Assembly (NCBI RefSeq): GCF_900112795.1
Contig: NZ_FONA01000009.1
Span: 103,658 to 167,657, forward strand
Length of the DNA stretch: 64,000 nt
Direction of reading: 5' to 3'
Source: Thermophagus xiamenensis
GTDB taxonomy: Bacteria > Bacteroidota > Bacteroidia > Bacteroidales > Marinilabiliaceae
In this document: positions 10,007 to 19,379 of the stretch, piece after piece
How the letters are laid out: each line of letters starts with the position of its first letter
Numbering within the stretch: the first letter of the stretch is position 1
Notes under the pieces: generated by a model
The model's database searches: none
Told to the model about the DNA's origin: nothing
The model's input: only the letters and a program-made list of their open reading frames with translations
Translations under genes and position numbers: made by a program

Positions 10007-10151
10007 GCCCATAAAACCTGGCAAAAAACTAAAGCTTTTGACCCCCAGGCATTTCAGCAAGAATCACAGAAAAAAAATTGGGCACTCAGGATGTAATAAA
10101 TCAAATTCCAACATCTTTCACCTTATAATCTATCCTTCTAAAAATAATTGT

Positions 10152-11357
10152 ATGGCTGTGGAGAATAAACTGTTTAATGAACGATATAAGATCATTTCGC
10201 AGGAACATGAAAAACTTCTCGCCCGACCCAATGAACCCTTGTTTAGTATCAATGGTATTTACAACCGATATAAATATCCGGTACTGACCCGAGATCATAT
10301 TCCCCTTCACTGGCGGTTTGATATGAACCCCGACACCAATCCTTTTTTTATGGAACGTATCGGATTCAATGCCACCTTCAATGCCGGGGCTATCAAATGG
10401 AAAGATAAATATTTGCTGGCGGTAAGAGTAGAAGGTAACGACCGGAAATCGTTTTTCGCTATAGCTGAAAGTCCCAACGGCATCGATCATTTCCGCTTTT
10501 GGGAGAGGCCGGTCACCTTACCTCAAAATGAAAATCCGGACATCAATGTTTACGACATGCGTCTTACAAAGCACGACGATGGATTTATTTACGGCGTCTT
10601 TTGCACCGAAAGGAAAGACCCCAACGCACCTGAAGGCGACACGAGCAGTGCCGTGGCATCGGCAGGCATTGCCCGCACCCGTGATTTCATTACCTGGGAA
10701 CGGCTGCCAGACCTCATCTCCACCAGTGGTCAGCAGCGCAACGTAGTATTGTTTCCTCACAAAATCGATGGCAAATACGCTTTCTTTACACGCCCGCAGG
10801 ATGGATTTATTGATACCGGGAAAGGTGGTGGTATTGGCTTCGGGCTGGCCGACAATATTGAACATGCCGTGATTAAAAACGAAATCATTGTCGATCCCAA
10901 AAGATATCATACCATATATGAACTTAAAAACGGTTTGGGACCGGCACCAATCAAAACCAGCAAAGGATGGCTCCATCTGGCGCATGGAGTAAGATATACC
11001 GCCGCAGGGTTGCGATATACCCTCTATCTTTTTATGACCGATCTGGAAAAGCCATGGATCGTCACGCACAAACCAGCCGGACATTTTATGAGTCCCCTTA
11101 AAGAGGAACGCATAGGCGACGTTTCTAACGTTCTTTTTTCCAACGGTTGGATTGCCGATGACGATGGAACGGTTTTCATCTATTATGCTTCGTCCGATAC
11201 CAGATTACACGTAGCAACTTCTACCATCGATCAATTGGTTGATTATTGCATCCACACTCCTCCGGACAAATTTTGCAGCGCTGGTTCAGTTGCAACAATA
11301 AACCAATTGATAAACAAAAACACACATTTCTTCAAAACCCAAAACAAGCAAACATGA
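10152..11357 (+). CDS. GH130 4-O-beta-D-mannosyl-D-glucose phosphorylase
   Basis: About 401 residues from the ATG at 10152 ([12 protein letters not shown]). Upstream codons are open to 10038, but that extension has no family character. GH130 features include [33 protein letters not shown], the [10 protein letters not shown] loop and the [21 protein letters not shown] segment. No signal peptide, so cytoplasmic. The enzyme phosphorolyses mannosyl-beta-1,4-glucose to mannose 1-phosphate and glucose. The stop overlaps the next start (ATGA at 11354), indicating translational coupling with the epimerase that makes its substrate. Assignment to the mannosylglucose rather than the mannobiose phosphorylase group rests on the adjacent epimerase. 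Confidence 0.9.
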   Translation: MAVENKLFNERYKIISQEHEKLLARPNEPLFSINGIYNRYKYPVLTRDHIPLHWRFDMNPDTNPFFMERIGFNATFNAGAIKWKDKYLLAVRVEGNDRKSFFAIAESPNGIDHFRFWERPVTLPQNENPDINVYDMRLTKHDDGFIYGVFCTERKDPNAPEGDTSSAVASAGIARTRDFITWERLPDLISTSGQQRNVVLFPHKIDGKYAFFTRPQDGFIDTGKGGGIGFGLADNIEHAVIKNEIIVDPKRYHTIYELKNGLGPAPIKTSKGWLHLAHGVRYTAAGLRYTLYLFMTDLEKPWIVTHKPAGHFMSPLKEERIGDVSNVLFSNGWIADDDGTVFIYYASSDTRLHVATSTIDQLVDYCIHTPPDKFCSAGSVATINQLINKNTHFFKTQNKQT

Positions 11358-12589
11358 TGGTAGAAAAAGAGCAATTGATCAACGAATTTGACAAGGAATT
11401 AAAAAATATTCTTCATTTCTGGCAAACCCGCACCATTGACCATCAGTATGGCGGCTTTGCAGGCCAGATCGATGCCAAAGGAAAAATGGTGGCCAAGGCA
11501 GACAAAAGCCTGGTACTGAATACCCGTATTTTATGGACTTTCTCTGCTGCTTATAATTTCCTCGGAAATAGACATTACCTCGACCTGGCTCATCGCGCCT
11601 TCGATTACCTCATTCACCATTTCCTGGACAAGAAGCATGGAGGCCTTTTCTGGGCTGTCGATTACAAAGGCAATGTAATTAACCCCCGGAAACAGATTTA
11701 TGGTCAAGGGTTTGGTATCTATGCTTTTTCTGAATATTATAAAGCTTCGGGTAAACATGAAAGTCTGGATATGGCCATCCAATTGTTTCATTTAATTGAG
11801 AAACACAGTTTTGACCCACAATACGGGGGATACCTGGAAGCCCTCTCTCGAGAATGGAAAACATTGAAGGACATGAGGTTGAGCGACAAAGACGCCAACT
11901 TACCCAAAAGTATGAATACCCATCTCCATCTCCTGGAACCTTATTCAAATCTTTTGGGAATATGGCCGGACAATAATTTAAAAAATAAGTTGACAGCTCT
12001 GCTACGCATATTCCTTGAAAAGATATTGGACAAACAGTCGTACCATTTCAATCTCTTTTTCAGCAACGACTGGACAGTACAGTCAGGCATTGTTTCTTTC
12101 GGACACGACATCGAAGGCGCATGGCTGATTAATGAAGCAGCAATTTTGACAGGGAACAAGGCACTGATAAACGAAGCTAAAAAGGAAACATTGAAGATGG
12201 TGAATGCTGTAATTAAAGATGGTATGGCACCCGATTATTCCCTCTATTATGAACATGACTTTAAAAAGAACCAATGGCTCAAAGAACGTCATTGGTGGGT
12301 GCAGGCCGAAGCCCTTGTAGGACTGTTGGATGCTTTTGAACACTCAGGTATTGCAGACTATTTTGACCTATTTCTGAAAGTATGGGAATATATCAAACGA
12401 TATGTAATTGATTACAAACATGGTGAATGGCATGAGTTAATCAACGATAATGGCAACCCCCTACCCTCGGAATTAAAAGCAGGTTTTTGGAAATGCCCCT
12501 ATCATAACACCAGAGCACTATTAGAGAGCATGAAACGGATAAGAAATATTGATGCGTCGTATCCAATAGTCGCCAATCAAAGCAAATAA
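11354..12589 (+). CDS. Mannobiose/cellobiose 2-epimerase (AGE family)
   Basis: 411 residues from the ATG at 11354 that overlaps the GH130 stop; an open frame extends upstream but lies inside GH130. The (alpha/alpha)6-barrel family is recognisable by [30 protein letters not shown], the His-containing [16 protein letters not shown] and the [12 protein letters not shown] segment with catalytic His and Trp. It converts the reducing-end mannose of beta-1,4-mannobiose to glucose, producing the substrate of the upstream phosphorylase. No signal peptide, so cytoplasmic. The pairing of GH130, epimerase and GPH transporter matches the characterised B. fragilis mannan pathway. Confidence 0.92.
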   Translation: MMVEKEQLINEFDKELKNILHFWQTRTIDHQYGGFAGQIDAKGKMVAKADKSLVLNTRILWTFSAAYNFLGNRHYLDLAHRAFDYLIHHFLDKKHGGLFWAVDYKGNVINPRKQIYGQGFGIYAFSEYYKASGKHESLDMAIQLFHLIEKHSFDPQYGGYLEALSREWKTLKDMRLSDKDANLPKSMNTHLHLLEPYSNLLGIWPDNNLKNKLTALLRIFLEKILDKQSYHFNLFFSNDWTVQSGIVSFGHDIEGAWLINEAAILTGNKALINEAKKETLKMVNAVIKDGMAPDYSLYYEHDFKKNQWLKERHWWVQAEALVGLLDAFEHSGIADYFDLFLKVWEYIKRYVIDYKHGEWHELINDNGNPLPSELKAGFWKCPYHNTRALLESMKRIRNIDASYPIVANQSK

Positions 12590-12610
12590 TATTTAAAATT
12601 TTTGGAAGAT

Positions 12611-14002
12611 ATGAGCCCTTCTGCCATCAAATTAAAAGAGAAAATAGGTTACGGTTTTGGTGATGCTGCATCATCCATGTACTGGAAGATCTTCACTTTT
12701 TATCTGGCCATCTTCTACACAGATGTTTTCGGAATCCCTGCAGCCGCAGTAGGAACCATGTTTCTGGTCACCCGAATCTGGGACACGGCCAACGATCCCA
12801 TCATGGGAATTATCGGGGACCGCACCAATACACGATGGGGAAAGTTTCGCCCCTGGCTGTTATGGGTGGCCGGTCCTTTTGCCATCATAGGTGTGCTCTT
12901 ATTTTCGGCCCCTGATATGAGCGTTAACGGGAAAATTGCCTATGCATATATTACTTATACGCTAATGATGATGGCTTATACCGCCATCAATGTACCCTAT
13001 GCAAGTTTGCTGGGAGTAATGACTGCCGATCCCGACCAGCGGACAACCTTTGCTTCCTACCGGATGGTCTTCGCTTTCGCCGGCAGTCTCCTCGTTGTCG
13101 CTGTTTATCAACCTTTGGTCGACTTCTTCGACAATACCATCAACGTAGATACCGATGAAGCCTATCAACTTACCATGACCATTATCGGCATACTGGCTGT
13201 TATTTTCTTTCTGATGACCTTTTCCTGGACACGCGAACGCATTAAACCTCCCAAAGGGCAACAAAACAGCCTTAGGGAAGATCTTAGAAACCTTTTCGGA
13301 AACATCCCCTGGTTCATCGTTCTGGCGGCAGGAGTCATGACACTCATATTTAACTCGGTACGCGATGGTGTGGCCATGTACTATTTTAAGTATTATGTTA
13401 TTGATGAGACAGCTCTCTCCATCTCTTCTGCAACCTTTACCTACAGTACCTTATACTTTTTTCTGGGGCAGGCGACCAATATGATAGGCGTAATGATGGC
13501 GAAACCGGTTTCGGCAACCATCGGTAAAAAAAGAACTTTTATCTATGCAATGTTTCTGGCAGCGTTATTAAGCTCTTTGTTTTACTTCTGTAATCGCGAA
13601 AACTATTTATTCATCTATCTTCTTCAGGCTTTAATCAGCTTTTGCGCCGGCATCATCTTCCCGTTAATGTGGTCGATGTATGCTGATGCGGCCGATTATT
13701 CCCAGTACAAAACCGGACGTCGGGCAACCGGCTTGATATTTTCAGCATCCAGCATGTCACAAAAACTGGGTTGGACATTGGGTGGTGCCGTCACCATGTG
13801 GCTCCTGGCATTCTTTGGCTTCGAAGCCAATGTAGATCAGACACCCGAAACCATTAATGGCATCAAATATATGATTAGTTTTATTCCGGGTATTGCTGCC
13901 CTCATCTCAGGTGCTACAATGATCTTTTATCAGTTAAGCGATCAAAAAATGAAGAAGATTATGACCGAATTGGAAAAAATACGCAAAGAAGAGAATCTAT
14001 GA
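12611..14002 (+). CDS. GPH-family sugar:cation symporter (mannobiose uptake)
   Basis: 463 residues from the ATG at 12611; a TTG three codons earlier is less likely. Glycoside-pentoside-hexuronide/MelB-type features: KEKIGYGFGDAASSMYWK at the N-terminus, then RIWDTANDPIMGIIGDRTNTRWGKFRPW with the conserved cation-site Asp and Arg residues, and about twelve hydrophobic segments. It should carry mannobiose or small manno-oligosaccharides across the inner membrane with Na+ or H+. It is last in the mannan operon, 21 bases after the epimerase and followed by a strong terminator. Confidence 0.9.
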   Translation: MSPSAIKLKEKIGYGFGDAASSMYWKIFTFYLAIFYTDVFGIPAAAVGTMFLVTRIWDTANDPIMGIIGDRTNTRWGKFRPWLLWVAGPFAIIGVLLFSAPDMSVNGKIAYAYITYTLMMMAYTAINVPYASLLGVMTADPDQRTTFASYRMVFAFAGSLLVVAVYQPLVDFFDNTINVDTDEAYQLTMTIIGILAVIFFLMTFSWTRERIKPPKGQQNSLREDLRNLFGNIPWFIVLAAGVMTLIFNSVRDGVAMYYFKYYVIDETALSISSATFTYSTLYFFLGQATNMIGVMMAKPVSATIGKKRTFIYAMFLAALLSSLFYFCNRENYLFIYLLQALISFCAGIIFPLMWSMYADAADYSQYKTGRRATGLIFSASSMSQKLGWTLGGAVTMWLLAFFGFEANVDQTPETINGIKYMISFIPGIAALISGATMIFYQLSDQKMKKIMTELEKIRKEENL

Positions 14003-14044
14003 TTTAAGAAAATTATTACGCTTAAAGAGGAAATATCTGTTAAC

Positions 14045-14065
14045 GGGGGCACTGCCCCCTTTTTT
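14045..14065 (+). terminator. Rho-independent terminator of the mannan operon
   Basis: GGGGGC, ACT, GCCCCC followed by TTTTTT: a tight stem with a classic T tract 42 bases after the transporter stop. The bases up to 14172 hold two small palindromes (CGTCC/GGACG and GGATG/CATCC) but no gene. Confidence 0.9.
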
Positions 14066-14172
14066 ACTTTACGCTGTTATCGACCATCTTAAACCAAGAG
14101 ATGTGACACCGCTCTCCCGGATGAAAGCATCCCTTGCCTGACGTCCCATTGGACGAGCCATCTTAATCCCCT

Positions 14173-15162
14173 TCAACTATCCAATTCTTTCCAGATCATA
14201 TCCTTTAGCTCTGCGATACCTTTTTGCGTAACTGATGAGATAAAAACCCTGGGGATATCCGGCAAGTCTTGTTCTATTTCGGCTTGAAGCTCATCATCAA
14301 TTAAATCAGCTTTGGTAATGGCGAGCAATCGCTTTTTATCCAGCAGTTCAGGGTTATATTGACGCAGTTCATTAAGCAACACCTTATACTCTTTGTGGAT
14401 ATCATCACTGTCGGCAGGAACCATAAACAAAAGAATAGAGTTTCGCTCGATGTGTCGGAGAAACCGCAATCCCAAGCCTTTACCCTGGTGTGCACCTTCA
14501 ATAATACCGGGGATATCCGCCATCACAAATGAACGAAAATCCCTATACTTCACGATGCCAAGGTTGGGCACAAGCGTGGTAAAAGGATAGTTGGCTATTT
14601 CGGGTTTAGCAGCACTCACCACCGACAAAAGGGTTGATTTACCGGCATTGGGGAAGCCTACCAAACCCACATCTGCCAACACTTTTAACTCCAGAATAAC
14701 GGTCATCTCTTTTCCCGGTTCTCCCGGTTGTGCATAACGCGGCGTTTGGTTCGTTGCACTTTTAAAATGAACATTTCCTAACCCCCCTTTACCGCCATGC
14801 ACCAAAATGCGCTCCTCTTTGTCGTGGGTTATTTCAAACAACACTTCACCTGTTTCTCCATCTTTGGCAACGGTACCCGGCGGAACATCGATATAAACAT
14901 CTCTACCATTGGCCCCGGTAGAGGTTTGTTTACCACCGGGTTCTCCATTTCCGGCAAAGACATGCCGTTGATATTTCAGGTGAAGTAATGTCCAGGTATT
15001 TCGGTTGCCGCGCAGGATAATATGCCCTCCGCGACCACCATCACCTCCATCGGGACCTCCCTTGGCTACAAACTTTTCGCGCCGCAAATGACGTGACCCT
15101 GCCCCTCCTTTCCCGGAACGACAGAAAATCTTTACATAGTCAACAAAATTCGATCCCGACAT
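14173..15162 (-). CDS. obg: GTPase Obg/CgtA
   Basis: 329 residues. The N-terminal Gly-rich Obg fold ([26 protein letters not shown]) spans about residues 1-158. The GTPase domain follows with the P-loop GFPNAGKST near residue 170, a switch I segment (YPFTTLVPN), [16 protein letters not shown] as G3 and TKAD as G4. Obg binds the 50S subunit and couples its maturation to stress and GTP/ppGpp levels. It lacks the optional C-terminal OCT domain, hence the short length. It is the last of three genes running hpt-adk-obg on this strand, with 20-base and 16-base gaps. Confidence 0.96.
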   Translation of the reverse strand: MSGSNFVDYVKIFCRSGKGGAGSRHLRREKFVAKGGPDGGDGGRGGHIILRGNRNTWTLLHLKYQRHVFAGNGEPGGKQTSTGANGRDVYIDVPPGTVAKDGETGEVLFEITHDKEERILVHGGKGGLGNVHFKSATNQTPRYAQPGEPGKEMTVILELKVLADVGLVGFPNAGKSTLLSVVSAAKPEIANYPFTTLVPNLGIVKYRDFRSFVMADIPGIIEGAHQGKGLGLRFLRHIERNSILLFMVPADSDDIHKEYKVLLNELRQYNPELLDKKRLLAITKADLIDDELQAEIEQDLPDIPRVFISSVTQKGIAELKDMIWKELDS

Positions 15163-15182
15163 GTTAATTTAATTAGTTTAAA

Positions 15183-15755
15183 TCACTTGACACTATCAAT
15201 CGCATTACTAATGCGTTCAAAAATTTCATCGATACTTCCCTCGCCGGGAATGGCATGATAACTTCCTTCCGCTTTATAGAACTCAATTACCGGGGATGTT
15301 TGTTCTTCATAGACATGAATACGTTTTTCAATAGTTTCCAGATTATCATCCGACCGGCCCGAAACCTCGCCACGTTTAAGCAAACGCTGAATAAGTTCCT
15401 CACGCCCCACTTCCAAATTAAGCATAACATTCACATCTTCCCCTCTCTTTTGAAGCATCTTTTTCAATGCACCGGCCTGATCAACTGTTCGTGGAAAACC
15501 ATCGAAAATCACTCCCTGTTCATTATTCAACGTTTCCAACTTTTTTTCAAGCATATCGATTATGGTTGCATCCGGAACAAGTTCTCCCTGATCGATATAT
15601 GACTTGGCTTGTTTTCCGAGTTCGGTTTCTTCTTTTATCTCCTGACGTAAAATATCGCCCGTAGAGATATGTGCCAAACCATATTTGGCAATAATCTTTT
15701 CACTTTGTGTTCCTTTCCCTGAACCCGGAGGGCCAAAAATTACAATATTTAACAT
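15183..15755 (-). CDS. adk: Adenylate kinase
   Basis: 190 residues. P-loop GPPGSGKGTQSEKI at residues 7-20, AMP-binding segment HISTGDILRQEI, the FDGFPRTVDQA motif and LLKRGEVSGRSDDN. The LID is the short form, accounting for a length below the 214 residues of the E. coli enzyme. It interconverts AMP and ATP with two ADP. It lies between hpt and obg with short gaps, consistent with one transcript that joins nucleotide salvage to a ribosome-assembly GTPase, an arrangement common in Bacteroidota. Confidence 0.97.
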   Translation of the reverse strand: MLNIVIFGPPGSGKGTQSEKIIAKYGLAHISTGDILRQEIKEETELGKQAKSYIDQGELVPDATIIDMLEKKLETLNNEQGVIFDGFPRTVDQAGALKKMLQKRGEDVNVMLNLEVGREELIQRLLKRGEVSGRSDDNLETIEKRIHVYEEQTSPVIEFYKAEGSYHAIPGEGSIDEIFERISNAIDSVK

Positions 15756-15771
15756 AGTAGCGTAATATTTT

Positions 15772-16308
15772 TTATTTTACAACAGTATAAATATCAGGTA
15801 AGTTACGACCATAACCATCATAGTCGAGACCGTATCCAACGATAAAATCATTTGGGATTTCGAGACCAACATAATCGAGTTTAATATCTCTTGTGCAGGC
15901 TTCGGGTTTAAAAAGCAGAGTGGCAACCTTTACATCAGCAGGATTCTGCGTCTTTAATTGTCTCACCAAATTATCAATGGTTACGCCAGTATCCACAATA
16001 TCCTCAAGCAGGACAACGGTACGGCCCTCAACATTTTCGTTTAACCCAATTAATTGCTTCACTTCACCTGTACTCTCCATTCCATGATAGGATGAAAGCT
16101 TAACAAAACTTATTTCACATGGAAATTCAATAAGCTTCATCAAATCGGCAGAAAACATAAAAGAACCGTTAAGGATACATACCATTAGTGGATTCTTGTC
16201 ATGAAGATCACGATTGATTTTCATGGCCATATCCCAAATAGCCCTTTTTATGTCACTGGCAGGAATTGAAAGGACAAACTCTTTATCTAACAATTGGATA
16301 CGTTTCAT
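15772..16308 (-). CDS. hpt: Hypoxanthine phosphoribosyltransferase
   Basis: 178 residues. The PRPP-binding loop is VVLLEDIVDTGVTIDNL around residues 94-110; flanking features are ILNGSFMFSADL and the C-terminal DFIVGYGLDYDGYGRNLPDIY hood segment, written here only in part as VGYGLDYDGYGR. It salvages hypoxanthine and guanine to IMP and GMP. It is the first gene of hpt-adk-obg. Upstream there are about 100 bases of free sequence and then two dispersed-repeat copies, so its promoter must lie in or beside the 16309-16410 stretch. Confidence 0.95.
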   Translation of the reverse strand: MKRIQLLDKEFVLSIPASDIKRAIWDMAMKINRDLHDKNPLMVCILNGSFMFSADLMKLIEFPCEISFVKLSSYHGMESTGEVKQLIGLNENVEGRTVVLLEDIVDTGVTIDNLVRQLKTQNPADVKVATLLFKPEACTRDIKLDYVGLEIPNDFIVGYGLDYDGYGRNLPDIYTVVK

Positions 16309-16408
16309 TAGTTGTTTTTTAAATTCAAAATAATATCAGCTTTACAATTTTCACTACTTTCAATGGGCCGGGATCTGCTTTCCACATTAACCATTAACCA
16401 TATCACCC

Positions 16409-16508
16409 GATGAAACGAGCATGGCGACTTTTGCCACAAAAGGACATGTATAAATTTAATTATGCCATGCGAGTTCCATCCAACCAATAACTTAAAAAAT
16501 TTTATACG
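16409..16508 (+). repeat. Dispersed palindromic repeat, copy C (GGC type)
   Basis: GATGAAACGAGCATGGC on the left, GCCATGCGAGTTCC on the right, centre CTTTTGCCACAAAAG, which is itself a small hairpin. The tail ends TTTATACGG and runs straight into copy D. It lies between divergent hpt and purE. Confidence 0.92.
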
Positions 16509-16615
16509 GATGAAACGAGCATGGCGGCTGTTGCCACAAAAGGACATGTATAAATTTTATTAAGCCATGCGAGTTCCATTCGGCCAATGAGTTAAATAAA
16601 TTATATACGAATGAA
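16509..16615 (+). repeat. Dispersed palindromic repeat, copy D (GGC type)
   Basis: Head-to-tail partner of copy C, with the pair-ending tail (GGCCAATGAGTTAAATAA, then TTATATACGAATGAA). It is the closest relative of the copy inserted in the coding region at 23706. No gene starts at its terminal ATG. The remaining bases to 16918 hold the purE leader. Confidence 0.92.
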
Positions 16616-16789
16616 ATTCTAACTTACCTCATTCAAATTTAACAAACATTTTATTAGGCCTGCACTATCACCGGAATGTCCCTTCAAATCTTCCCGCCGA
16701 AATCTTTTGACAGCGTAAAACAGTTTCTTTAAAGGAGGCAAAAGTATAAAAATTTGAACAGATAGGGATAATTAATGGTTAATGTTCGT

Positions 16790-16797
16790 AGTTTTGC
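16790..16797 (+). promoter_or_regulatory. Candidate Bacteroidetes -7 element for purE
   Basis: TAGTTTTG matches TAnnTTTG. No TTTG is present at the usual 19-21 bases upstream, so support is partial. It would give a purE leader of about 115 bases. Confidence 0.4.
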
Positions 16798-16918
16798 AAA
16801 AAAACAATTAACATCGCAAATATCAAACTATTACTATAAATCAGTACATCGCTATACAATCAGTGACAAGAACCTTTTACACAAATTACATAATATTAAA
16901 CCAAAAACAAACACATCG

Positions 16919-17431
16919 ATGAATCCATTAGTGAGCATTATTATGGGGAGTACTTCCGATTTGGCGGTAATGGAAAAAGCTGCCAAAGTTCTTAACGATT
17001 TTCAAATTCCTTTTGAAATTAATGCCCTTTCGGCCCATAGAACGCCCGACCAGGTCATGCAATTTGCTCGTGAAGCTTATGGCAGAGGAATACGCGTCAT
17101 CATTGCCGGCGCAGGAGGTGCCGCTCATTTGCCCGGAGTCATTGCAGCACTGACACCAATTCCTGTCATTGGTGTGCCCATAAAAGCCTCTATCTCTATC
17201 GACGGGTGGGACTCTATACTTTCAATCTTACAAATGCCTCCCGGCATACCCGTAGCTACGGTTGGTTTAGACGGAGCGCAAAATGCCGGTATTCTGGCGG
17301 CCCAGATTTTGGGAACAGGGGATAAAAATATTTATCAGAAGGTAGAAACATATAAGGCCTCTCTCTCTCAAAAAATAGAAAAAGCAAATCAGGAACTGGC
17401 AACCATTAAGTTTGATTACAAAACCAATTAA
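16919..17431 (+). CDS. purE: N5-carboxyaminoimidazole ribonucleotide mutase
   Basis: 170 residues from the ATG at 16919. The frame is open back to 16775, but the extra 48 residues are Lys/Asn/Tyr-rich without family similarity. PurE features: IIMGSTSDLAVMEKAA, the SAHRTPDQ loop with the catalytic His, and AGAGGAAHLPGVIA. It performs the carboxylate shift from N5-CAIR to CAIR in de novo purine synthesis. The length fits class I PurE. It is followed 12 bases later by pdxH. Confidence 0.95.
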   Translation: MNPLVSIIMGSTSDLAVMEKAAKVLNDFQIPFEINALSAHRTPDQVMQFAREAYGRGIRVIIAGAGGAAHLPGVIAALTPIPVIGVPIKASISIDGWDSILSILQMPPGIPVATVGLDGAQNAGILAAQILGTGDKNIYQKVETYKASLSQKIEKANQELATIKFDYKTN

Positions 17432-17443
17432 TCATTCCCTGTT

Positions 17444-18085
17444 TTGGAAAGTAAATTTTACCAAATTCGCAAAGATTACGGCAGACTAACACTGGACAGA
17501 GAGCACCTTCATCCATGGCCTCTTGAACAACTAAAAAACTGGTTACAAGAGGCCATATCATCCGAACAAACCGAACCCACAGCCATGTCTCTGGCCAGTG
17601 TGGATGTCACAGGACAGCCTTCACAGCGCATTGTTTTGATGAAAGGAGTTACAGATAAAGGCATTTGTTTTTACACCAATTATCAAAGCCGTAAAGGTGC
17701 CCACTTTTTGTTTCACCCCAAAGCTTCGGCTCTCTTTTTCTGGCCAAAAATGGAAAGACAGGTTAGAATTGAAGGTGTGGTACAAAAACTTTCTGAACAG
17801 CAGTCGGACGAATATTTTAGCTCGCGACCCAGAGACAGTCAAATAGGCGCCTGGGCTTCACCACAAAGTGAATTTATCACAAACAGGAAGGCGCTCGAAG
17901 ATAGGTTTGAGACCTTTAAAGCCAAATTCGAAGGACAACCGGTTCCCCGACCACCGCACTGGGGTGGATATATTCTTATTCCGCACCGATTTGAATTCTG
18001 GCAAGGGGGACCAAACAGATTGCACGACCGATTTGAATATTACCTAACTCCCAATGGATGGGTTATTCGACGATTGGCACCATAA
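17444..18085 (+). CDS. pdxH: Pyridoxine/pyridoxamine 5'-phosphate oxidase
   Basis: 213 residues. The start is the TTG at 17444: no in-frame ATG lies between the purE stop at 17431 and the conserved IRKDYGRL segment, so a non-ATG start is needed. FMN-binding motifs include RIVLMKGVTDKGICFYTNYQSRKG (given in part: YTNYQSRKG), FFWPKMERQVRIEG, SRPRDSQIGAWAS and the C-terminal EFWQGGPNRLHDR. It oxidises PNP or PMP to pyridoxal 5'-phosphate. The short spacing from purE suggests one transcript, giving purine and PLP synthesis shared control. Confidence 0.95.
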   Translation: MESKFYQIRKDYGRLTLDREHLHPWPLEQLKNWLQEAISSEQTEPTAMSLASVDVTGQPSQRIVLMKGVTDKGICFYTNYQSRKGAHFLFHPKASALFFWPKMERQVRIEGVVQKLSEQQSDEYFSSRPRDSQIGAWASPQSEFITNRKALEDRFETFKAKFEGQPVPRPPHWGGYILIPHRFEFWQGGPNRLHDRFEYYLTPNGWVIRRLAP

Positions 18086-18159
18086 TGAGGTTGGTTTACA
18101 AAATGAACCAATGTAATTAGTTCATAACAGAGCCAACGCTCATTCTCCTTATCCCATTA

Positions 18160-18204
18160 GGCTATGTTCATGTCAAGACCTAAAAGCCTGACATGAGCAT
18201 AGCC
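18160..18204. repeat. Strong hairpin between convergent genes
   Basis: GGCTATGTTCATGTCA pairs with TGACATGAGCATAGCC (one G-T position in 16), around a loop containing ACCTAAAAG. There is no T tract, so it is not a classic terminator. It is followed directly by a truncated dispersed-repeat copy. It lies between the ends of pdxH and gldA. Confidence 0.7.
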
Positions 18205-18205
18205 C

Positions 18206-18236
18206 AATGAAACGAGCATGGCAACTTTTGTCACAC
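18206..18236 (+). repeat. Truncated dispersed repeat, copy E
   Basis: Only the left arm and start of the centre remain: ATGAAACGAGCATGGC, then AACTTTTGTCACA. The right half is absent; sequence changes to unrelated bases just before the gldA stop. Confidence 0.75.
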
Positions 18237-18254
18237 TCACTTCATTTTACCATA

Positions 18255-19160
18255 TCACGAGGTTAGAGAGTGAAAGACTTCCTCCAGAGATTGATGTTCT
18301 ACGGTTAAGGTGAGTATAATCAGGTCATTGTCTACTGCCAGCTTAAAAAGAGCAGGACGGATATCCTCATCGGCCTTGGCTGTAACCAACCAACCATTGT
18401 CTTTGGGCATAACCTCTACCACCCCGGAAATGGCATTCAACTTTTCGGGCGCAATTTTTCTATCATATTCAACAAATACTTTTTGCTGATTCTGTTTAAG
18501 ACGATGTTCTAAATTGTCCGATTTCTCATTAGCAACCAAAGTACCCCGATTGATAATAATCACCCTTTCGCATATAGCTTGCACCTCTTGCATGATGTGC
18601 GTAGAAAGCAAAACGGTTTTCTCCTTCCCCAATTGACGAATAAGGTTCCGAACCTCTACAATCTGATTAGGGTCAAGCCCAGTAGTTGGCTCATCTAAAA
18701 TCAACACTTCCGGGTCAGGGAGTAAAGCCTGCGCTAATCCTACACGTTGCCGATACCCTTTTGAAAGAGAACCTATTTTTTTGTGGCGTTCAGCAGTAAG
18801 ACCCGTCATTGCAATAATCTCTTCAACCCGTTCTTTCTTATTGCCAAGCTTATAAATATCCGCCACAAACATCAGGTATTCGGCAACATACATATCAACA
18901 TACAGCGGGTTATGCTCCGGCAAATAACCGATTTTTCTTCGTACTTCCTGATTGTTTTTCCCCACTTCAAGCCCGCAGACCATTACCGTACCCGACGTTG
19001 CCGGCAAATAACCCGTAATAATTTTCATCATCGTAGATTTTCCTGCACCGTTAGGTCCCAAAAAACCAACTATCTGCCCGCTTGGAACTTCAAAACTAAC
19101 ATTATCTAGTGCCTTTTGACTTCCATAATTTTTTGTTACTCCTTTTACTTGTATCGACAT
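18255..19160 (-). CDS. gldA: ABC transporter ATPase, gliding-motility GldA type
   Basis: 301 residues. Walker A GPNGAGKS near residue 35, Q-loop YLPEHNPLY, ABC signature LSKGYRQRVGLAQAL, Walker B VLILDEPTTGLDP, and the switch His in LLSTHIMQEV. The C-terminal extension of about 85 residues (QKVFVEYDRKIAPEKL onward, ending EEVFHSLTS) matches the GldA group. GldA works with the GldF/GldG permease in gliding-motility systems, though related copies occur in non-gliding Bacteroidota. No permease gene is adjacent, so the partner would be elsewhere. Confidence 0.85.
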   Translation of the reverse strand: MSIQVKGVTKNYGSQKALDNVSFEVPSGQIVGFLGPNGAGKSTMMKIITGYLPATSGTVMVCGLEVGKNNQEVRRKIGYLPEHNPLYVDMYVAEYLMFVADIYKLGNKKERVEEIIAMTGLTAERHKKIGSLSKGYRQRVGLAQALLPDPEVLILDEPTTGLDPNQIVEVRNLIRQLGKEKTVLLSTHIMQEVQAICERVIIINRGTLVANEKSDNLEHRLKQNQQKVFVEYDRKIAPEKLNAISGVVEVMPKDNGWLVTAKADEDIRPALFKLAVDNDLIILTLTVEHQSLEEVFHSLTS

Positions 19161-19216
19161 TTCACTTATTTTTCAACTTACACAAAACCAAATTTATTTC
19201 CTTTATCAACTATCTA

Positions 19217-19325
19217 AATAAAACGAGCATGACCAAATAGGTGTGTCACAACAAGAACATGTATAAACTTTAGGTCATGCGAGTTCCATCCGGCCAATAA
19301 CTTAGATTAATTTTATACGAAAGAA
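19217..19325 (+). repeat. Dispersed palindromic repeat, copy F (GACC type)
   Basis: Arms AAACGAGCATGACC and GGTCATGCGAGTTCC, tail CCGGCCAATAACTTAGATTA ending TTTATACGA. A single copy between divergent gldA and ispG. Unlike most copies it has no terminal ATGAA. Confidence 0.9.
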
Positions 19326-19346
19326 TTTATATCCCGACAAAGTTAT

Positions 19347-19354
19347 TAATTTTG
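19347..19354 (+). promoter_or_regulatory. Candidate -7 promoter element for ispG
   Basis: TAATTTTG matches TAnnTTTG, 26 bases upstream of the ispG start. No clear -33 TTTG at standard spacing; that position falls at the edge of repeat copy F. Confidence 0.45.
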
Positions 19355-19379
19355 TCAACCTATAAATAACACTTCTTTG

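Noticed and set aside
10518..11084. 188-codon open frame antisense to the GH130 gene
   Set aside because: Shadow of a clearly real enzyme gene; no independent support.
16775..16918. N-terminal extension of purE by 48 codons
   Set aside because: The extension is Lys/Asn/Tyr-rich with no similarity to PurE; the ATG at 16919 gives the normal length, and the promoter-like TAGTTTTG falls inside the extension.
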